A DNA stretch of 22,378 bases from CALMEH01 sp964548225 (GCA_964548225.1 CAZJQP010000082.1:1-22378); one strand, 5' to 3'; numbered from the stretch's first letter, positions 1 through 8,339 are shown. The notes: generated by a model from the sequence alone, not told the origin. Translations and numbers: made by a program.

Positions 1-49
1 GCACGAAGTAAGCGTGTCCTTCTTGTTGAAAGACACGCTTACTTCGTGC
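1..49 (-). terminator. Perfect 18-bp hairpin downstream of the TonB-dependent receptor gene
   Basis: The arms at 1-18 and 32-49 are exact reverse complements, with a 13-base loop. The hairpin lies 22 bases past the receptor stop codon (72-74). It is probably a transcription end or mRNA 3' stabiliser. There is no long T-run within the window, so intrinsic termination cannot be confirmed, and the element may continue past the window edge. Confidence 0.55.
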
Positions 50-71
50 GCGTTTCTGCATTAGCTCTCGA

Positions 72-3000
72 TTAAAAATCAAACCGCATACCAAGACGAA
101 TTTGTCTTTGGCGGAATGTTCTTTGCGGAGTCAGGAAATTTGTTCCGTTAAAATCAATAAATCCTGCACCGAAATTGAAGACTGCCGCGTTCAGAATGTT
201 GTCAAACTGAATTGTCGGACGCAGTTTCATTTTTTCTGTGAACTTGAATTCTCTCGAAACACTTAAGTCAAAGGTGAAAAACGCCGGACCTGTTCCCGCA
301 TTTCGCGGCAGATTTCCGCCTCTCGAACCGATTGTCGGAAGCGAAAATTGATCGAATAATGCTTGCGGAAACGGTGAACCGGGTTCAGTCCAAACAATGC
401 TTGAAGTGCTTCCGCTAAAGTTTGGTCGGTCTGTTCCCAAATCATCGAGATTGCGGTCGCTGCCGCCGACTCCGATGCTAAACGGCGCAGAACTTCCCGC
501 ACGGAAAAGCGGCGAAAATCTGACTTTACCGAACCACCACGGCGTATCAAAAATACCTGAAAACGCAATGCGATGCCGACGGTCTTGAATCGTGCGTGTG
601 TATTCGCTTTCAAAATCGCCGTTAACCTGCGCGTTTGAAGTGTTGTTCAAACCATCGTCCTTGGTCGAAGAAAGCGTGTAATTAAAACGAATATTTCCGC
701 CGAAACCTTGTCCCCATTTGCGGTAACGCGAACGAACTTCAAGAATCAAACCTTGATAAAACGCTTTGCCGACCGAGCCGATACGCGATTTTTCTTCAAA
801 ATTCGCATCAGGTCTGAAACGGGCAATTGCCGCTAAAGCTATTCCGAGTGCGCCACCAACCGAATTGGTTGTTGAACCCGTAACGGCTGTGCTGGGTGCA
901 GTCGTCGAAGTGCTTGTCGTATTCAGATTTACGAAACAATCCGTCGTTGTCGTTGTCGGGCAAGCCGTTGTTCCATTCGCAGTTGTGGTAGGTCCGGTGT
1001 TATTTGCGCCGCCCAGATAAAATCTGTAAGTTCTGACCGTTCCGTTGGCATTTGTGAAAGTGAATGGGGTTGCCAATAAATACGCCGACCAATCGGCAAA
1101 GCCGTTTGGCAAAACCGGCGCGTTAATGTTTCTGTCGCGCCACAAACGGACAGTTTTGTTCCAAGTGTAATTTGCCTCAAAAACCCAACCATTGCCGATT
1201 TCTCTTTCAAAACCCAAGTTAAATTGATAACTTTCGGGAATTTTCAAATCTGCATCAACCGAACGGAGCGGATTTCCACCGCTTCCCGAATTGATCACAA
1301 ACCCCGTATTGGCATTGCAGGTCAAAGTTGTAGTAATTGTTGCACAGGTGGCTGTAACAAGACTTCGGAGTTCATCTATCGAAGCGTAAGAATTCGGAAA
1401 TCTTTGGGCAATCGCCGCGAGAATCGGAATTCTTCTGACATCGGTCGCGCCCGTTCCGATAGAATTAGTGTCAAATGCAACAATGCCGTTGACGTTCTGA
1501 ATCGAATCAGCGACCGTGCGAAGCAATGTGCGGTTGTAGAAAATGCCGCCGCCAAAACGCACGACTGTGTTGCCTTTCTTAGACGGATCCCATGCAACAC
1601 CGAAACGCGGACCAAAATTATTGTTGTCGTCAACCGTCGTTTCGCGTTCGTAACGAAGTCCTAAATTCAAAGTTATATTTTCTCTGACTTTGATTTCGTC
1701 ATTGATAAAAAAGCCGTAATAAGTGTTTTTGACATCCGAACCTGTGCCGAAATTCAAGCGAAATCTTGACAGCGTGTTTGATTGAAATTGTCCGATATTG
1801 GCGAAGTTAAATGTGCCTGTGGCATCGGATAATTCCGTCGCTTTTGAACGAATATATTGAACATCGCCGCCGAATTTCATTGTTTGATTGCCAAAAACGT
1901 AGGTCAAAGTATTTTGGAATTGATAACGAGTTTCGCGTCGGTTTTGCGGAAATGTTTCGTTGTTTCCACCCGAAGCCGTCGAATTACCAACAATCAAAGT
2001 TTGGTTGCTGCCCGTTTCGGGATTCCGATAACCGATTAAGACAACCGGCTCGAACGGCGTGTCAGTTTCATATCGCGGTTCAAAAATTGAATATTGGAAA
2101 CGAAATTGATTAACCAAACGCGCTGTAAAGAAATGATTATCGGTAAAATTTATCGCGTCTGTCGTTGCTTTTCGCGCTTGCAAAGCATCGTCCAAACGAG
2201 TTGTCGAAGCGGCTGTCGTGCGCCGATTGTTTCTTCTGCCCATTTGATAACCGATGGTGAAATTATTTTTCGCGTTTATTACTTGGTCAAATTTTGCCGT
2301 AAAAATATGATTGATATTCGGTGTCGAGTAAAGCGAAGTATAAGGCAAAATCCCGACCGGCGGCGTGCTGTTCGTATCCAAACAAGAAGCAAACGGACAA
2401 GTGCCGTTTCCCTGCGGAAGCGGATAATTCGGATTTGCACCGACCGGCACCCAAGTATTAATAAAAGTCGTGTCCTGAACATTCAGATATTCATACGCAA
2501 CTGAAAAGAATGTTTTATTTCGTCCGTCATAAATTTTCGGCAAAACGACCGGACCGCTCAATGTAAATCCGGGATTGTATTCGGTCAGCGGCAACCGCGC
2601 AAACCCACGGCTGTTGTTATACCAAGTGTTGGCATTCAAATTGTCGTCGCGGAAAAACATAAAAACACGACCACGAAGTTGGTTTGTGCCGCTGCGAGTC
2701 CGCAGATTGATGCGTCCGCCCGAAGCGCGTCCGTATTCCGCCGAAAATTGATTGGTAATTACCTGAACTTCGTCAATAGATTCCAAAGACGGCTGAAAAC
2801 GCACGTTTGCCGAGCGGTCGTCGTTGTTGTCCAAACCGTCAATCGTAATATTATTTGAATAAGAAACACCGCCCGAAAGCGAAAAATTTCCTTGTTCAGC
2901 AGGCGCAGTTGCGTTGGTTACGTTGCGGTCTTCCGATAAATCTCTGGTTGAAAGTGCTTCTTCACTCGTTCCGCCCAAGGTTAAAACCAAATCGAGCGGA

Positions 3001-3470
3001 TTACGCGAATTTGTCGGGATTTCCGTAATTTCGCGTTCGGTAATCGTGCCGCCGACAATGGTGCGACTCGTATCTACAACAGGCGCATTGTCGCCACCGA
3101 TAGTTACGGTTTGTTCTGCCGTAACGCCCGCCGGTGCAAGCGTAAAAGTAAGCTGAACATTTTGTCCGCTAACTGTTACCAAATCTGCCTGTTCCTGTGC
3201 GCCGAAACCTTGCATCGAAACTTTAACGGTGTAAGTTCCCGGTTTGAGTTCGATAAACTTAAAACGTCCTTCGTCATCTGTAACGGCAGTGCGTTCGGCT
3301 CCGGTTCCGATTAGTTTTGCCGTAACAGTTGCGCCAACAATCGGCGCGTTATTTGTATCGGAAACTTTTCCGCTAATGGTTACTTCGTCGAGGTCTTGAG
3401 CAAACACGGCGAATGTGGAAATCAATAAAATTAAGACAAAATACAAGCATCTTCTTATCATACTTTTCAA
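72..3470 (-). CDS. Oar-like TonB-dependent outer-membrane receptor with N-terminal carboxypeptidase regulatory-like domain
   Basis: Probable outer-membrane importer of a large substrate, energised by TonB; the substrate is unknown. The protein has 1132 residues. An N-terminal signal peptide (hydrophobic run VLILLISTFAVFA, residues about 12-24) is followed by a CarboxypepD_reg-like Ig fold (about 28-115; motifs ISGKVSD, PIVGATV, DDEGRFKF, PGTYTVKV). Next come a plug-like region (about 140-260; ITIDGLDNND, SAEYGRASGG) and a long beta-barrel of alternating polar and aromatic strands, ending in F (GMRFDF), as outer-membrane barrels do. The start is TTG at 3470, chosen because a GGAG lies 7 bases upstream; an ATG at 3461 is the alternative. 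The gene is divergent from the xylose transporter. The architecture is common in Acidobacteriota, where such proteins are very numerous. Family assignment is firm; cargo is not. Confidence 0.92.
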   Translation of the reverse strand: MKSMIRRCLYFVLILLISTFAVFAQDLDEVTISGKVSDTNNAPIVGATVTAKLIGTGAERTAVTDDEGRFKFIELKPGTYTVKVSMQGFGAQEQADLVTVSGQNVQLTFTLAPAGVTAEQTVTIGGDNAPVVDTSRTIVGGTITEREITEIPTNSRNPLDLVLTLGGTSEEALSTRDLSEDRNVTNATAPAEQGNFSLSGGVSYSNNITIDGLDNNDDRSANVRFQPSLESIDEVQVITNQFSAEYGRASGGRINLRTRSGTNQLRGRVFMFFRDDNLNANTWYNNSRGFARLPLTEYNPGFTLSGPVVLPKIYDGRNKTFFSVAYEYLNVQDTTFINTWVPVGANPNYPLPQGNGTCPFASCLDTNSTPPVGILPYTSLYSTPNINHIFTAKFDQVINAKNNFTIGYQMGRRNNRRTTAASTTRLDDALQARKATTDAINFTDNHFFTARLVNQFRFQYSIFEPRYETDTPFEPVVLIGYRNPETGSNQTLIVGNSTASGGNNETFPQNRRETRYQFQNTLTYVFGNQTMKFGGDVQYIRSKATELSDATGTFNFANIGQFQSNTLSRFRLNFGTGSDVKNTYYGFFINDEIKVRENITLNLGLRYERETTVDDNNNFGPRFGVAWDPSKKGNTVVRFGGGIFYNRTLLRTVADSIQNVNGIVAFDTNSIGTGATDVRRIPILAAIAQRFPNSYASIDELRSLVTATCATITTTLTCNANTGFVINSGSGGNPLRSVDADLKIPESYQFNLGFEREIGNGWVFEANYTWNKTVRLWRDRNINAPVLPNGFADWSAYLLATPFTFTNANGTVRTYRFYLGGANNTGPTTTANGTTACPTTTTTDCFVNLNTTSTSTTAPSTAVTGSTTNSVGGALGIALAAIARFRPDANFEEKSRIGSVGKAFYQGLILEVRSRYRKWGQGFGGNIRFNYTLSSTKDDGLNNTSNAQVNGDFESEYTRTIQDRRHRIAFSGIFDTPWWFGKVRFSPLFRAGSSAPFSIGVGGSDRNLDDLGTDRPNFSGSTSSIVWTEPGSPFPQALFDQFSLPTIGSRGGNLPRNAGTGPAFFTFDLSVSREFKFTEKMKLRPTIQFDNILNAAVFNFGAGFIDFNGTNFLTPQRTFRQRQIRLGMRFDF

Positions 3471-3477
3471 TAAAAAA

Positions 3478-3481
3478 CTCC
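3478..3481 (-). promoter_or_regulatory. Ribosome binding site that selects the TTG start of the TonB receptor
   Basis: GGAG on the minus strand sits 7 bases before TTG at 3470 but 16 bases before the next in-frame ATG at 3461. Spacing therefore favours TTG, which also leaves a positively charged signal-peptide n-region (KSMIRR). Confidence 0.5.
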
Positions 3482-3542
3482 AAAATGTAAATTTGAAACA
3501 AACTATTTTCTTTCAAAATCGCTTGAAAAGCAAGAAGCGAAA

Positions 3543-3572
3543 TTGTCATTTACGGTTGATTTTGTGTTAAAT
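3543..3572 (+). promoter_or_regulatory. Possible sigma70 promoter of xylG
   Basis: TTGTCA at 3543-3548, an 18-base spacer and TTAAAT at 3567-3572 make a weak promoter-like pair about 50 bases before the xylG ATG. A second -10-like TATAAA at 3576-3581 has only a 14-base spacer to TTGATT. The 150-base region also has to serve the divergent receptor gene. No clear operator palindrome was seen. Confidence 0.28.
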
Positions 3573-3620
3573 TGTTATAAAGTTTTTCCAAACACAACTC
3601 CGAAATACCATTTTTTCAAT

Positions 3621-5168
3621 ATGACTTTACTGCTCGAAATGAAGCAAATCACCAAAGAATTTCCGGGCGTAAAGGCTTTGGAGGGAGTGGAATTCGACCT
3701 TACGACGGGCGAATTTCACGCACTCGTCGGCGAAAATGGTGCGGGAAAATCTACGCTGATGAAGGTTCTGTCAGGCGTTTATCCGTTCGGAGATTATCGT
3801 GGCGAGATTGTTATTGACGGCGCAGTTCAGCAGTTTAAAACAATCCGCGATGCGGAAAATGCGGGCGTGGCGATTATTTTTCAAGAACTCTCATTGGTCA
3901 AAGAATTAACTGTCGGCGAAAATATTTTTCTCGGCAAAGAACCGGCAAAATTCGGTGTGATAAATTGGTCTGAACTTTACCAAAAAGCGTCGAAATTGTT
4001 AAAAGATTTGCATCTTCCCATTGATCCGCGAACGCCTGTCGGAAATCTTGGAATCGGACAACAACAGCTTGTCGAAATCGCCAAAGCACTTTCGCAGAAC
4101 GCGAAAATTTTGGTTTTGGATGAACCAACAGCCGCTTTAACCGAATCTGAAGTCGAAACGCTTTTTGATATTTTGCGAAAGCTGAAAGCCCGTGGTGTCG
4201 GAATGATTTATATTTCGCACAAATTGGACGAAGTTTTTGAAATGGCGGACAAAATCACCGTTTTGCGCGACGGAAAAACGGTCGGAACTTCCCTTGCAAA
4301 AGACTTGACGAAAGATAAGGTCATCTCGCTGATGGTCGGGCGTGAAGTTGGCGACATTTTCCCGCAAACGTCGCACGAATTTGGCGAAACGGTTTTGGAA
4401 GTCAAATCTTTGAACGCTTTTGATTTTGATAATTCCAATAAAAAACTCGTTGATGATGTTTCGTTTTCGGTGCGAAAAGGCGAGGTTCTAGGAATTGCCG
4501 GATTAATGGGTGCGGGACGTTCGGAACTTTTGATGACGATTTTCGGCGCGTGGCAAGGCAAAACTTCGGGCGAAATTTTTGTCGAAAACGAAAGAGTTTC
4601 GATTGATTCACCGTCGGACGCAATCAAAAACGGTATCGGTTTTGTTACCGAAGACCGCAAGCGTTTCGGTTTAATTTTGGAACAGACGATTTCAGATAAT
4701 TCGACACTCGCCGGATTAAAACGAATTTCCGGCGCATTTTTGACCAATGTTTCACGCGAAACTATTGCGACAAAACAAATTATGTCTTCTCTGCACGTCA
4801 AAGCAAATTCGCCGATGACGATTGCCGGAACGCTTTCGGGCGGAAATCAACAAAAAGTTGTTTTGGGGAAATGGCTTCTAACGAATCCGAAAGTTTTATT
4901 TTTAGACGAACCGACACGCGGCATTGATGTCGGCGCAAAACAGGAAATCTATGCCGAAATCAATAAATTAGCCAAAGAAGGCTTGGCAATCGTAATGGTT
5001 TCATCGGAATTGCCCGAAGTTCTCGGCTTGTCCGACAGAGTTTTAGTTTTGCACGAGGGCAAATTGACGGGCGAATTTTCGCGCACCGAAGCCACACCGG
5101 AAAAAGTTATGATTGCGGCAACGGGCGAACGAAAAGTGAAAAAGGTTAAAGGTGAAAAAGTCAGTTGA
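3621..5168 (+). CDS. xylG: D-xylose ABC transporter, duplicated ATP-binding subunit
   Basis: Cytoplasmic ATPase that powers D-xylose import with XylH and XylF. It has 515 residues and two fused nucleotide-binding domains. NBD1 has Walker A GENGAGKST at 37-45, signature LGIGQQQLVEIAKAL and Walker B ILVLDEPTAAL. NBD2 has the degenerate Walker A GLMGAGRSE (near 293), usual for the CUT2 sugar ATPases, signature LSGGNQQK (near 404) and FLDEPTRGIDVG. The ATG at 3621 is chosen because MTLLLEMKQITK lines up with the remembered E. coli XylG start (MPYLLEMKNITK); a longer upstream reading from 3543 adds unrelated residues. No clear Shine-Dalgarno is visible. The last dozen codons (tail rich in K and V) are made of the left arm of a 30-bp palindrome (5132-5161), so the C-terminus looks extended by a repeat element. 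Next gene in the transporter set is xylH, after parDE. Confidence 0.95.
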   Translation: MTLLLEMKQITKEFPGVKALEGVEFDLTTGEFHALVGENGAGKSTLMKVLSGVYPFGDYRGEIVIDGAVQQFKTIRDAENAGVAIIFQELSLVKELTVGENIFLGKEPAKFGVINWSELYQKASKLLKDLHLPIDPRTPVGNLGIGQQQLVEIAKALSQNAKILVLDEPTAALTESEVETLFDILRKLKARGVGMIYISHKLDEVFEMADKITVLRDGKTVGTSLAKDLTKDKVISLMVGREVGDIFPQTSHEFGETVLEVKSLNAFDFDNSNKKLVDDVSFSVRKGEVLGIAGLMGAGRSELLMTIFGAWQGKTSGEIFVENERVSIDSPSDAIKNGIGFVTEDRKRFGLILEQTISDNSTLAGLKRISGAFLTNVSRETIATKQIMSSLHVKANSPMTIAGTLSGGNQQKVVLGKWLLTNPKVLFLDEPTRGIDVGAKQEIYAEINKLAKEGLAIVMVSSELPEVLGLSDRVLVLHEGKLTGEFSRTEATPEKVMIAATGERKVKKVKGEKVS

Positions 5169-5212
5169 TTTAAGACAATAAAACTTTTTCACTTTTAACC
5201 TTTCTCACTTTT
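5132..5212 (+). repeat. 30-bp near-perfect palindrome overlapping the 3' end of xylG
   Basis: The arms at 5132-5161 and 5183-5212 match at 28 of 30 positions, with a 21-base loop that contains the xylG stop codon. Each arm is low-complexity (variants of GTGAAAAAG, or CTTTTCAC on the other arm, repeating about every 8 bases). The predicted hairpin could attenuate transcription before parD or protect the xylG mRNA 3' end. It resembles the palindrome after xylH in style but not in sequence. Confidence 0.75.
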
Positions 5213-5246
5213 GATAACAATATGTAGCAATTTCTGTTATTTACTG

Positions 5247-5260
5247 ATAGAATTTTCTAT
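5247..5260 (+). promoter_or_regulatory. Inverted repeat over a putative -10 box upstream of parD: candidate antitoxin operator
   Basis: ATAGAA-TT-TTCTAT is a 6+6 palindrome at 5247-5260. It overlaps a -10-like TAGAAT (5248-5253), about 19 bases before the parD start. No good -35 was found at 17 bases. ParD antitoxins normally repress their own operon by binding such sites, which is the reason for the call; it is not proven. Confidence 0.4.
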
Positions 5261-5265
5261 GAAAA

Positions 5266-5270
5266 AGAGG
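5266..5270 (+). promoter_or_regulatory. Ribosome binding site of parD
   Basis: AGAGG lies 8 bases before the ATG at 5279. It is a well-spaced Shine-Dalgarno, unlike the neighbouring xyl genes, which show none. This fits parDE being a module with its own expression signals. Confidence 0.55.
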
Positions 5271-5278
5271 TAAATTTT

Positions 5279-5548
5279 ATGAATGTTTCATTAACTAAAG
5301 AACTCGAAAATTTTGTCGGCGAATTAGTCGCCAGCGGAATGTATTTTTCGGCAAGCGAAGTCGTGCGCGACGGTTTGCGGCTCTTAAAAGAACAGGAAGC
5401 GTTAAAAAAAATGCGTATTGAAGAACTTCGCGCCGAAATTTTGCGCGGCTATGAACAATCGCAAAACGGTGAATCAAAGCCGCTTGATATTGAAGCAATT
5501 CAAACCGAAGGTGAGAGAATTTTGGCAAAAAAGAGGAACGGCAAATAG
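5279..5548 (+). CDS. parD: ParD-family type II antitoxin
   Basis: Antitoxin of a ParDE module: it should neutralise the following toxin and autorepress the operon. It has 89 residues, the usual size. The N-terminal ribbon-helix-helix segment (residues 1-45; beta strand MNVSLTKEL, then FVGELVASGMYFSASEVV and RDGLRLLKEQEA) is typical of the ParD/CC2985 group. The rest is a charged helix and tail that would wrap the toxin. The stop codon abuts the toxin ATG with no gap (TAG then ATG), as expected for coupled translation. The pair lies between xylG and xylH on the same strand, an unusual place for a toxin-antitoxin module. Confidence 0.87.
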   Translation: MNVSLTKELENFVGELVASGMYFSASEVVRDGLRLLKEQEALKKMRIEELRAEILRGYEQSQNGESKPLDIEAIQTEGERILAKKRNGK

Positions 5549-5863
5549 ATGGCGCAAATACTTTTCACACCGCTTGCAACTGAGGATTTGCAAGAAATTT
5601 GGATTTATTTAGCCGAAAATGCGGATAGCCAAACAGCTAACAAATTTCTGCTTACCGTTAAGAAAAAATGTGAAACCGTTGTCGCATTTCCCGAAATGGG
5701 GCGCGTCCGCCACGAATATTTGATTAATCTTCGCAGTTTCCCTTTCGACAAATACATAATTTTTTATTTGCCGCTGGATGAAGGCATAGAAGTTTTGCGA
5801 ATTATTCACAGTTCGAGAGATATTAGCCAAGTTTTTGACGAAATGATTCCGCTTGCGCCCTAA
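5549..5863 (+). CDS. parE: ParE/RelE-superfamily toxin
   Basis: Toxin of the ParDE module. ParE proteins generally poison DNA gyrase, but that is family knowledge and the target here is untested. It has 104 residues, the normal full length. It starts with the characteristic beta strand and helices (QILFTPLATEDLQEIWIYLAENA), followed by FPEMGRVRHEY, then LRSFPFDKYIIFYLP and VLRIIHSSRDI. The Arg-rich C-terminal strand and helix match the ParE profile. Translation is coupled to parD. Only 6 bases separate its stop from the xylH ATG, so transcripts of the toxin genes should run into xylH. No sign of truncation or frameshift. Confidence 0.88.
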   Translation: MAQILFTPLATEDLQEIWIYLAENADSQTANKFLLTVKKKCETVVAFPEMGRVRHEYLINLRSFPFDKYIIFYLPLDEGIEVLRIIHSSRDISQVFDEMIPLAP

Positions 5864-5869
5864 AACAAA

Positions 5870-7153
5870 ATGAGTGAAACAGTAGAAAAATCGGGTTTTA
5901 AGATAGAAACGTCATCGCTTCGGGCTTACACAATGCTCGGCGCGATGATTTTGATTGGGATTTTCTTTCATTATGCGACTGCCAAAGATTGCCCTGAATG
6001 GTGGAATCTCGGCGAACATTTTAAGTTTTTTTTCAACGGTTTCCCGAATTTTATTCATAATTTATTTTCCGCTGATTCATTGCCGAGTTGGATTTATGAC
6101 GGCGAACTTCGGCGTTCGGGGACGTTTTTGAGACCTGACAATCTTTCCAATTTGATGTTGCAAATGTCTGTAACGGGCATTATCGCGGTTGGAATGTTGA
6201 TGGTTATCGTTTCGGGAAATATTGATTTATCGGTCGGTTCTGTTTTGGGTTTGGCGGGCGGAACGGCGGCGATTTTGATGTATTTTTACGGCTACGGAAT
6301 GACAACAGCGATTATTGTGGCGATTGCCGTGGCAGTTTTGATTGGCATTTTTCAAGGCTTTCTGACGGCTTATTTAAGTATTCCGGCGTTTATCGTAACC
6401 TTGGGCGGACTTCTGGCGTGGCGCGGCGCGATAAAAGGCATTTCAAATTCGCAAACCGTTCCTGTTTCCGACGAAACTTTCAAACTTATCGGTCAAGGCA
6501 ATATGACGCTGGCTTCGGGTTGGATTTTAGCCGGCATAGCAATTTTGGCTTTGCTGTTTTTTGCTTTCCGACGCGCTCAAGCGCAAAAAACTTACGGAAT
6601 CGGCGAAGCGAATTTGGGCGGCGAAATTCTCAAATCAATCTTGCCGATTGGCGCGATTCTCGGATTTATTTATGTAATGAACGCCGCCAACGGCGTGCCG
6701 TTGCCGGTTTTGATTTTTCTCGTCGTCGCTTTAATCGGAACTTTTATCACGAATTCGACGGTTTTCGGGCGTTACCTTTACGCCATCGGCGGGAATGCGG
6801 ACGCGGCAAGGCTTTCTGGAATTAATACGAAATTTAATATCTTGAAAGTTTATGCGTTTTTGGGCTTGCTAATTGGGGTGGCGGCAGTAATTTCTACCGC
6901 ACGGCAAGCCGCCGCCGAACCCGGCGCGGGAGTTTTGAAGGAATTGGACGCGATTGCCGCTTGCGTTATCGGCGGCGCGAGTTTGATGGGCGGACGCGGA
7001 ACGATTTTCGGCGCGTGTTTGGGCGCGTTGATTATGGCTAGTTTAGACAACGGAATGTCTTTGCTCAACGTCCGCGATTTTATGCAGGAACTTATCAAAG
7101 GCGCGATTTTGGTTGCGGCGGTTGGAATTGATATGATTGGTAAGAAATCTTGA
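5870..7153 (+). CDS. xylH: D-xylose ABC transporter permease
   Basis: Inner-membrane channel of the xylose importer. It has 427 residues, somewhat longer than the roughly 393 of E. coli XylH; the extra length is mainly the stretch after TM1 (about residues 40-95). Hydrophobic segments cover most of the protein. CUT2 permease motifs match XylH well: MVIVSGNIDLSVGSVLGL, TLGGLLAWRGAIKGISNS, YAIGGNADAARLSGINT, ELDAIAACVIGGASLMGG and MASLDNGMSLLNV. It starts 6 bases after the parE stop with no Shine-Dalgarno, which suggests dependence on parDE translation or transcription. Its TGA stop is also the first three bases of the heptamer array at 7151-7199. Confidence 0.94.
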   Translation: MSETVEKSGFKIETSSLRAYTMLGAMILIGIFFHYATAKDCPEWWNLGEHFKFFFNGFPNFIHNLFSADSLPSWIYDGELRRSGTFLRPDNLSNLMLQMSVTGIIAVGMLMVIVSGNIDLSVGSVLGLAGGTAAILMYFYGYGMTTAIIVAIAVAVLIGIFQGFLTAYLSIPAFIVTLGGLLAWRGAIKGISNSQTVPVSDETFKLIGQGNMTLASGWILAGIAILALLFFAFRRAQAQKTYGIGEANLGGEILKSILPIGAILGFIYVMNAANGVPLPVLIFLVVALIGTFITNSTVFGRYLYAIGGNADAARLSGINTKFNILKVYAFLGLLIGVAAVISTARQAAAEPGAGVLKELDAIAACVIGGASLMGGRGTIFGACLGALIMASLDNGMSLLNVRDFMQELIKGAILVAAVGIDMIGKKS

Positions 7154-7234
7154 CCTTTGACCTTTGATTTTTGATCTTTGATCTTTGATCTTCGACTTTA
7201 GGGTTTCATCAAAGATCAAAGATCAAAAATCAAA
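7151..7234 (+). repeat. Heptamer tandem array folded into a 27-bp perfect palindrome between xylH and xylF
   Basis: Seven consecutive 7-mers run from 7151 to 7199 (TGACCTT twice, TGATTTT, TGATCTT three times, CGACTTT). The segment 7163-7189 is then repeated as an exact reverse complement at 7208-7234 with an 18-base loop. The element fills most of the xylH-xylF gap. A hairpin this strong could set the xylF:xylH ratio by partial termination or by blocking 3' decay. It has no strong T-run, so it is not a simple intrinsic terminator. Confidence 0.85.
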
Positions 7235-7250
7235 AACCATTTAAAAAATT

Positions 7251-8339
7251 ATGCGATTAAAATTATTAATATTTTTGGCTTTCGCCATTTTAATTTCGGC
7301 GTGTGTTCAAGCACCGCAAAGCACGACTAACAACACAGCGCAAACGAATAATGCGCCGAAGGACGCGAATAAAAAACTGAAAATCGGTTTTTCGATGGCG
7401 ACGGTCAAAGAAGAACGCTGGCAACGCGACCAAGCCGCTTTCAAGGCGCATTGCGATAAAATGCAGGTTGAATGCGCGATAACCGTTGCCGACAACAAAG
7501 CCGACAAACAGGCAAATGATGTCGAAAACCTTCTGACGCAAGGCATTGATGTTCTCGTCATTGCGCCGCAAGACGCAACGCAAGCCGCGACTTTAGTTGA
7601 TAAAGCCAAGGCGAAAAACATTCCCGTAATTTCCTACGACCGTTTGATAAATTCGGACAAAATTGACCTTTACATTTCGCATCAAGTTCCGGTCATCGGC
7701 AAAAGAATTGCTGAATATGCGCTTGCGAAAGTGCCGGAAGGAAATTATGTGATGGTCTATGGCGCGGGAACGGACAACAACGCTGTGATTATGAAAAAAG
7801 AACAGCTTGCCGTTTTGCAACCCGCGATTGACAGCAAAAAAATCACCATCGTCGCCGACAATTTCGTTACCGATTGGAAGCCGGAAGAAGCCTTAAAAAT
7901 GGCGGAAAACGCTTTGACACAAAATAACGACGACATCAAAGCTTTTGTCGTTTCCAACGACGGAATGGCTGGCGGCGTAGTTGCCGCGCTCGAAAAACGC
8001 GGACTTGCCGGAAAAATTCTCGTTACCGGACAAGACGCAGAACTTCCCGCGCTCCAAAGAATCGCCGAAGGCAAACAAACGATGACGGTTTATAAACCGA
8101 TTATTCCGCTGGCAAATTCGGCAGTCGAAGCCGCAATGAAATTGGCGAAAAAAGAATCTCTGACGGGAACGCAAATGTTCAAAAACGATGCCATCGGCAA
8201 AGAAATCACGGCGATTTTGCTCGAAGTTACCACCGTTGACAAAGACAATCTGATGGACACCGTCATCAAAGACGGCTACGCCAAATTTGAAGATGTCTAT
8301 AAAAATGTTCCGGCTGATAAACGTCCGCAACAGAAGTAG
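7251..8339 (+). CDS. xylF: D-xylose-binding lipoprotein of the ABC transporter
   Basis: Extracytoplasmic substrate-binding protein that delivers D-xylose to XylH/XylG. It has 362 residues. A lipoprotein signal peptide ends in lipobox ISAC with Cys18, followed by a Thr/Asn/Gln-rich linker, so the protein is membrane-anchored; E. coli XylF is soluble in the periplasm. The periplasmic-binding fold has close XylF matches: ERWQRDQAAF, DVLVIAPQDA, ISYDRLIN, DNNAVIMKKEQLAVLQP, NDGMAGGVVAAL, GQDAELPALQRIAEG and MTVYKPIIPLANSA. It is the last transporter gene here, whereas in E. coli xylF comes first. It is preceded by the heptamer palindrome and ends at a strong terminator. No clear Shine-Dalgarno was seen. 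Confidence 0.95.
   Translation: MRLKLLIFLAFAILISACVQAPQSTTNNTAQTNNAPKDANKKLKIGFSMATVKEERWQRDQAAFKAHCDKMQVECAITVADNKADKQANDVENLLTQGIDVLVIAPQDATQAATLVDKAKAKNIPVISYDRLINSDKIDLYISHQVPVIGKRIAEYALAKVPEGNYVMVYGAGTDNNAVIMKKEQLAVLQPAIDSKKITIVADNFVTDWKPEEALKMAENALTQNNDDIKAFVVSNDGMAGGVVAALEKRGLAGKILVTGQDAELPALQRIAEGKQTMTVYKPIIPLANSAVEAAMKLAKKESLTGTQMFKNDAIGKEITAILLEVTTVDKDNLMDTVIKDGYAKFEDVYKNVPADKRPQQK

Noticed and set aside
3543..3620. Upstream extension of xylG by 26 codons
   Set aside because: The added residues do not resemble XylG, begin at a TTG within the putative promoter, and the ATG at 3621 matches the family start.
4208..4801. 197-codon minus-strand open frame inside xylG
   Set aside because: It is fully antisense to a well-conserved gene and has no recognisable domain.
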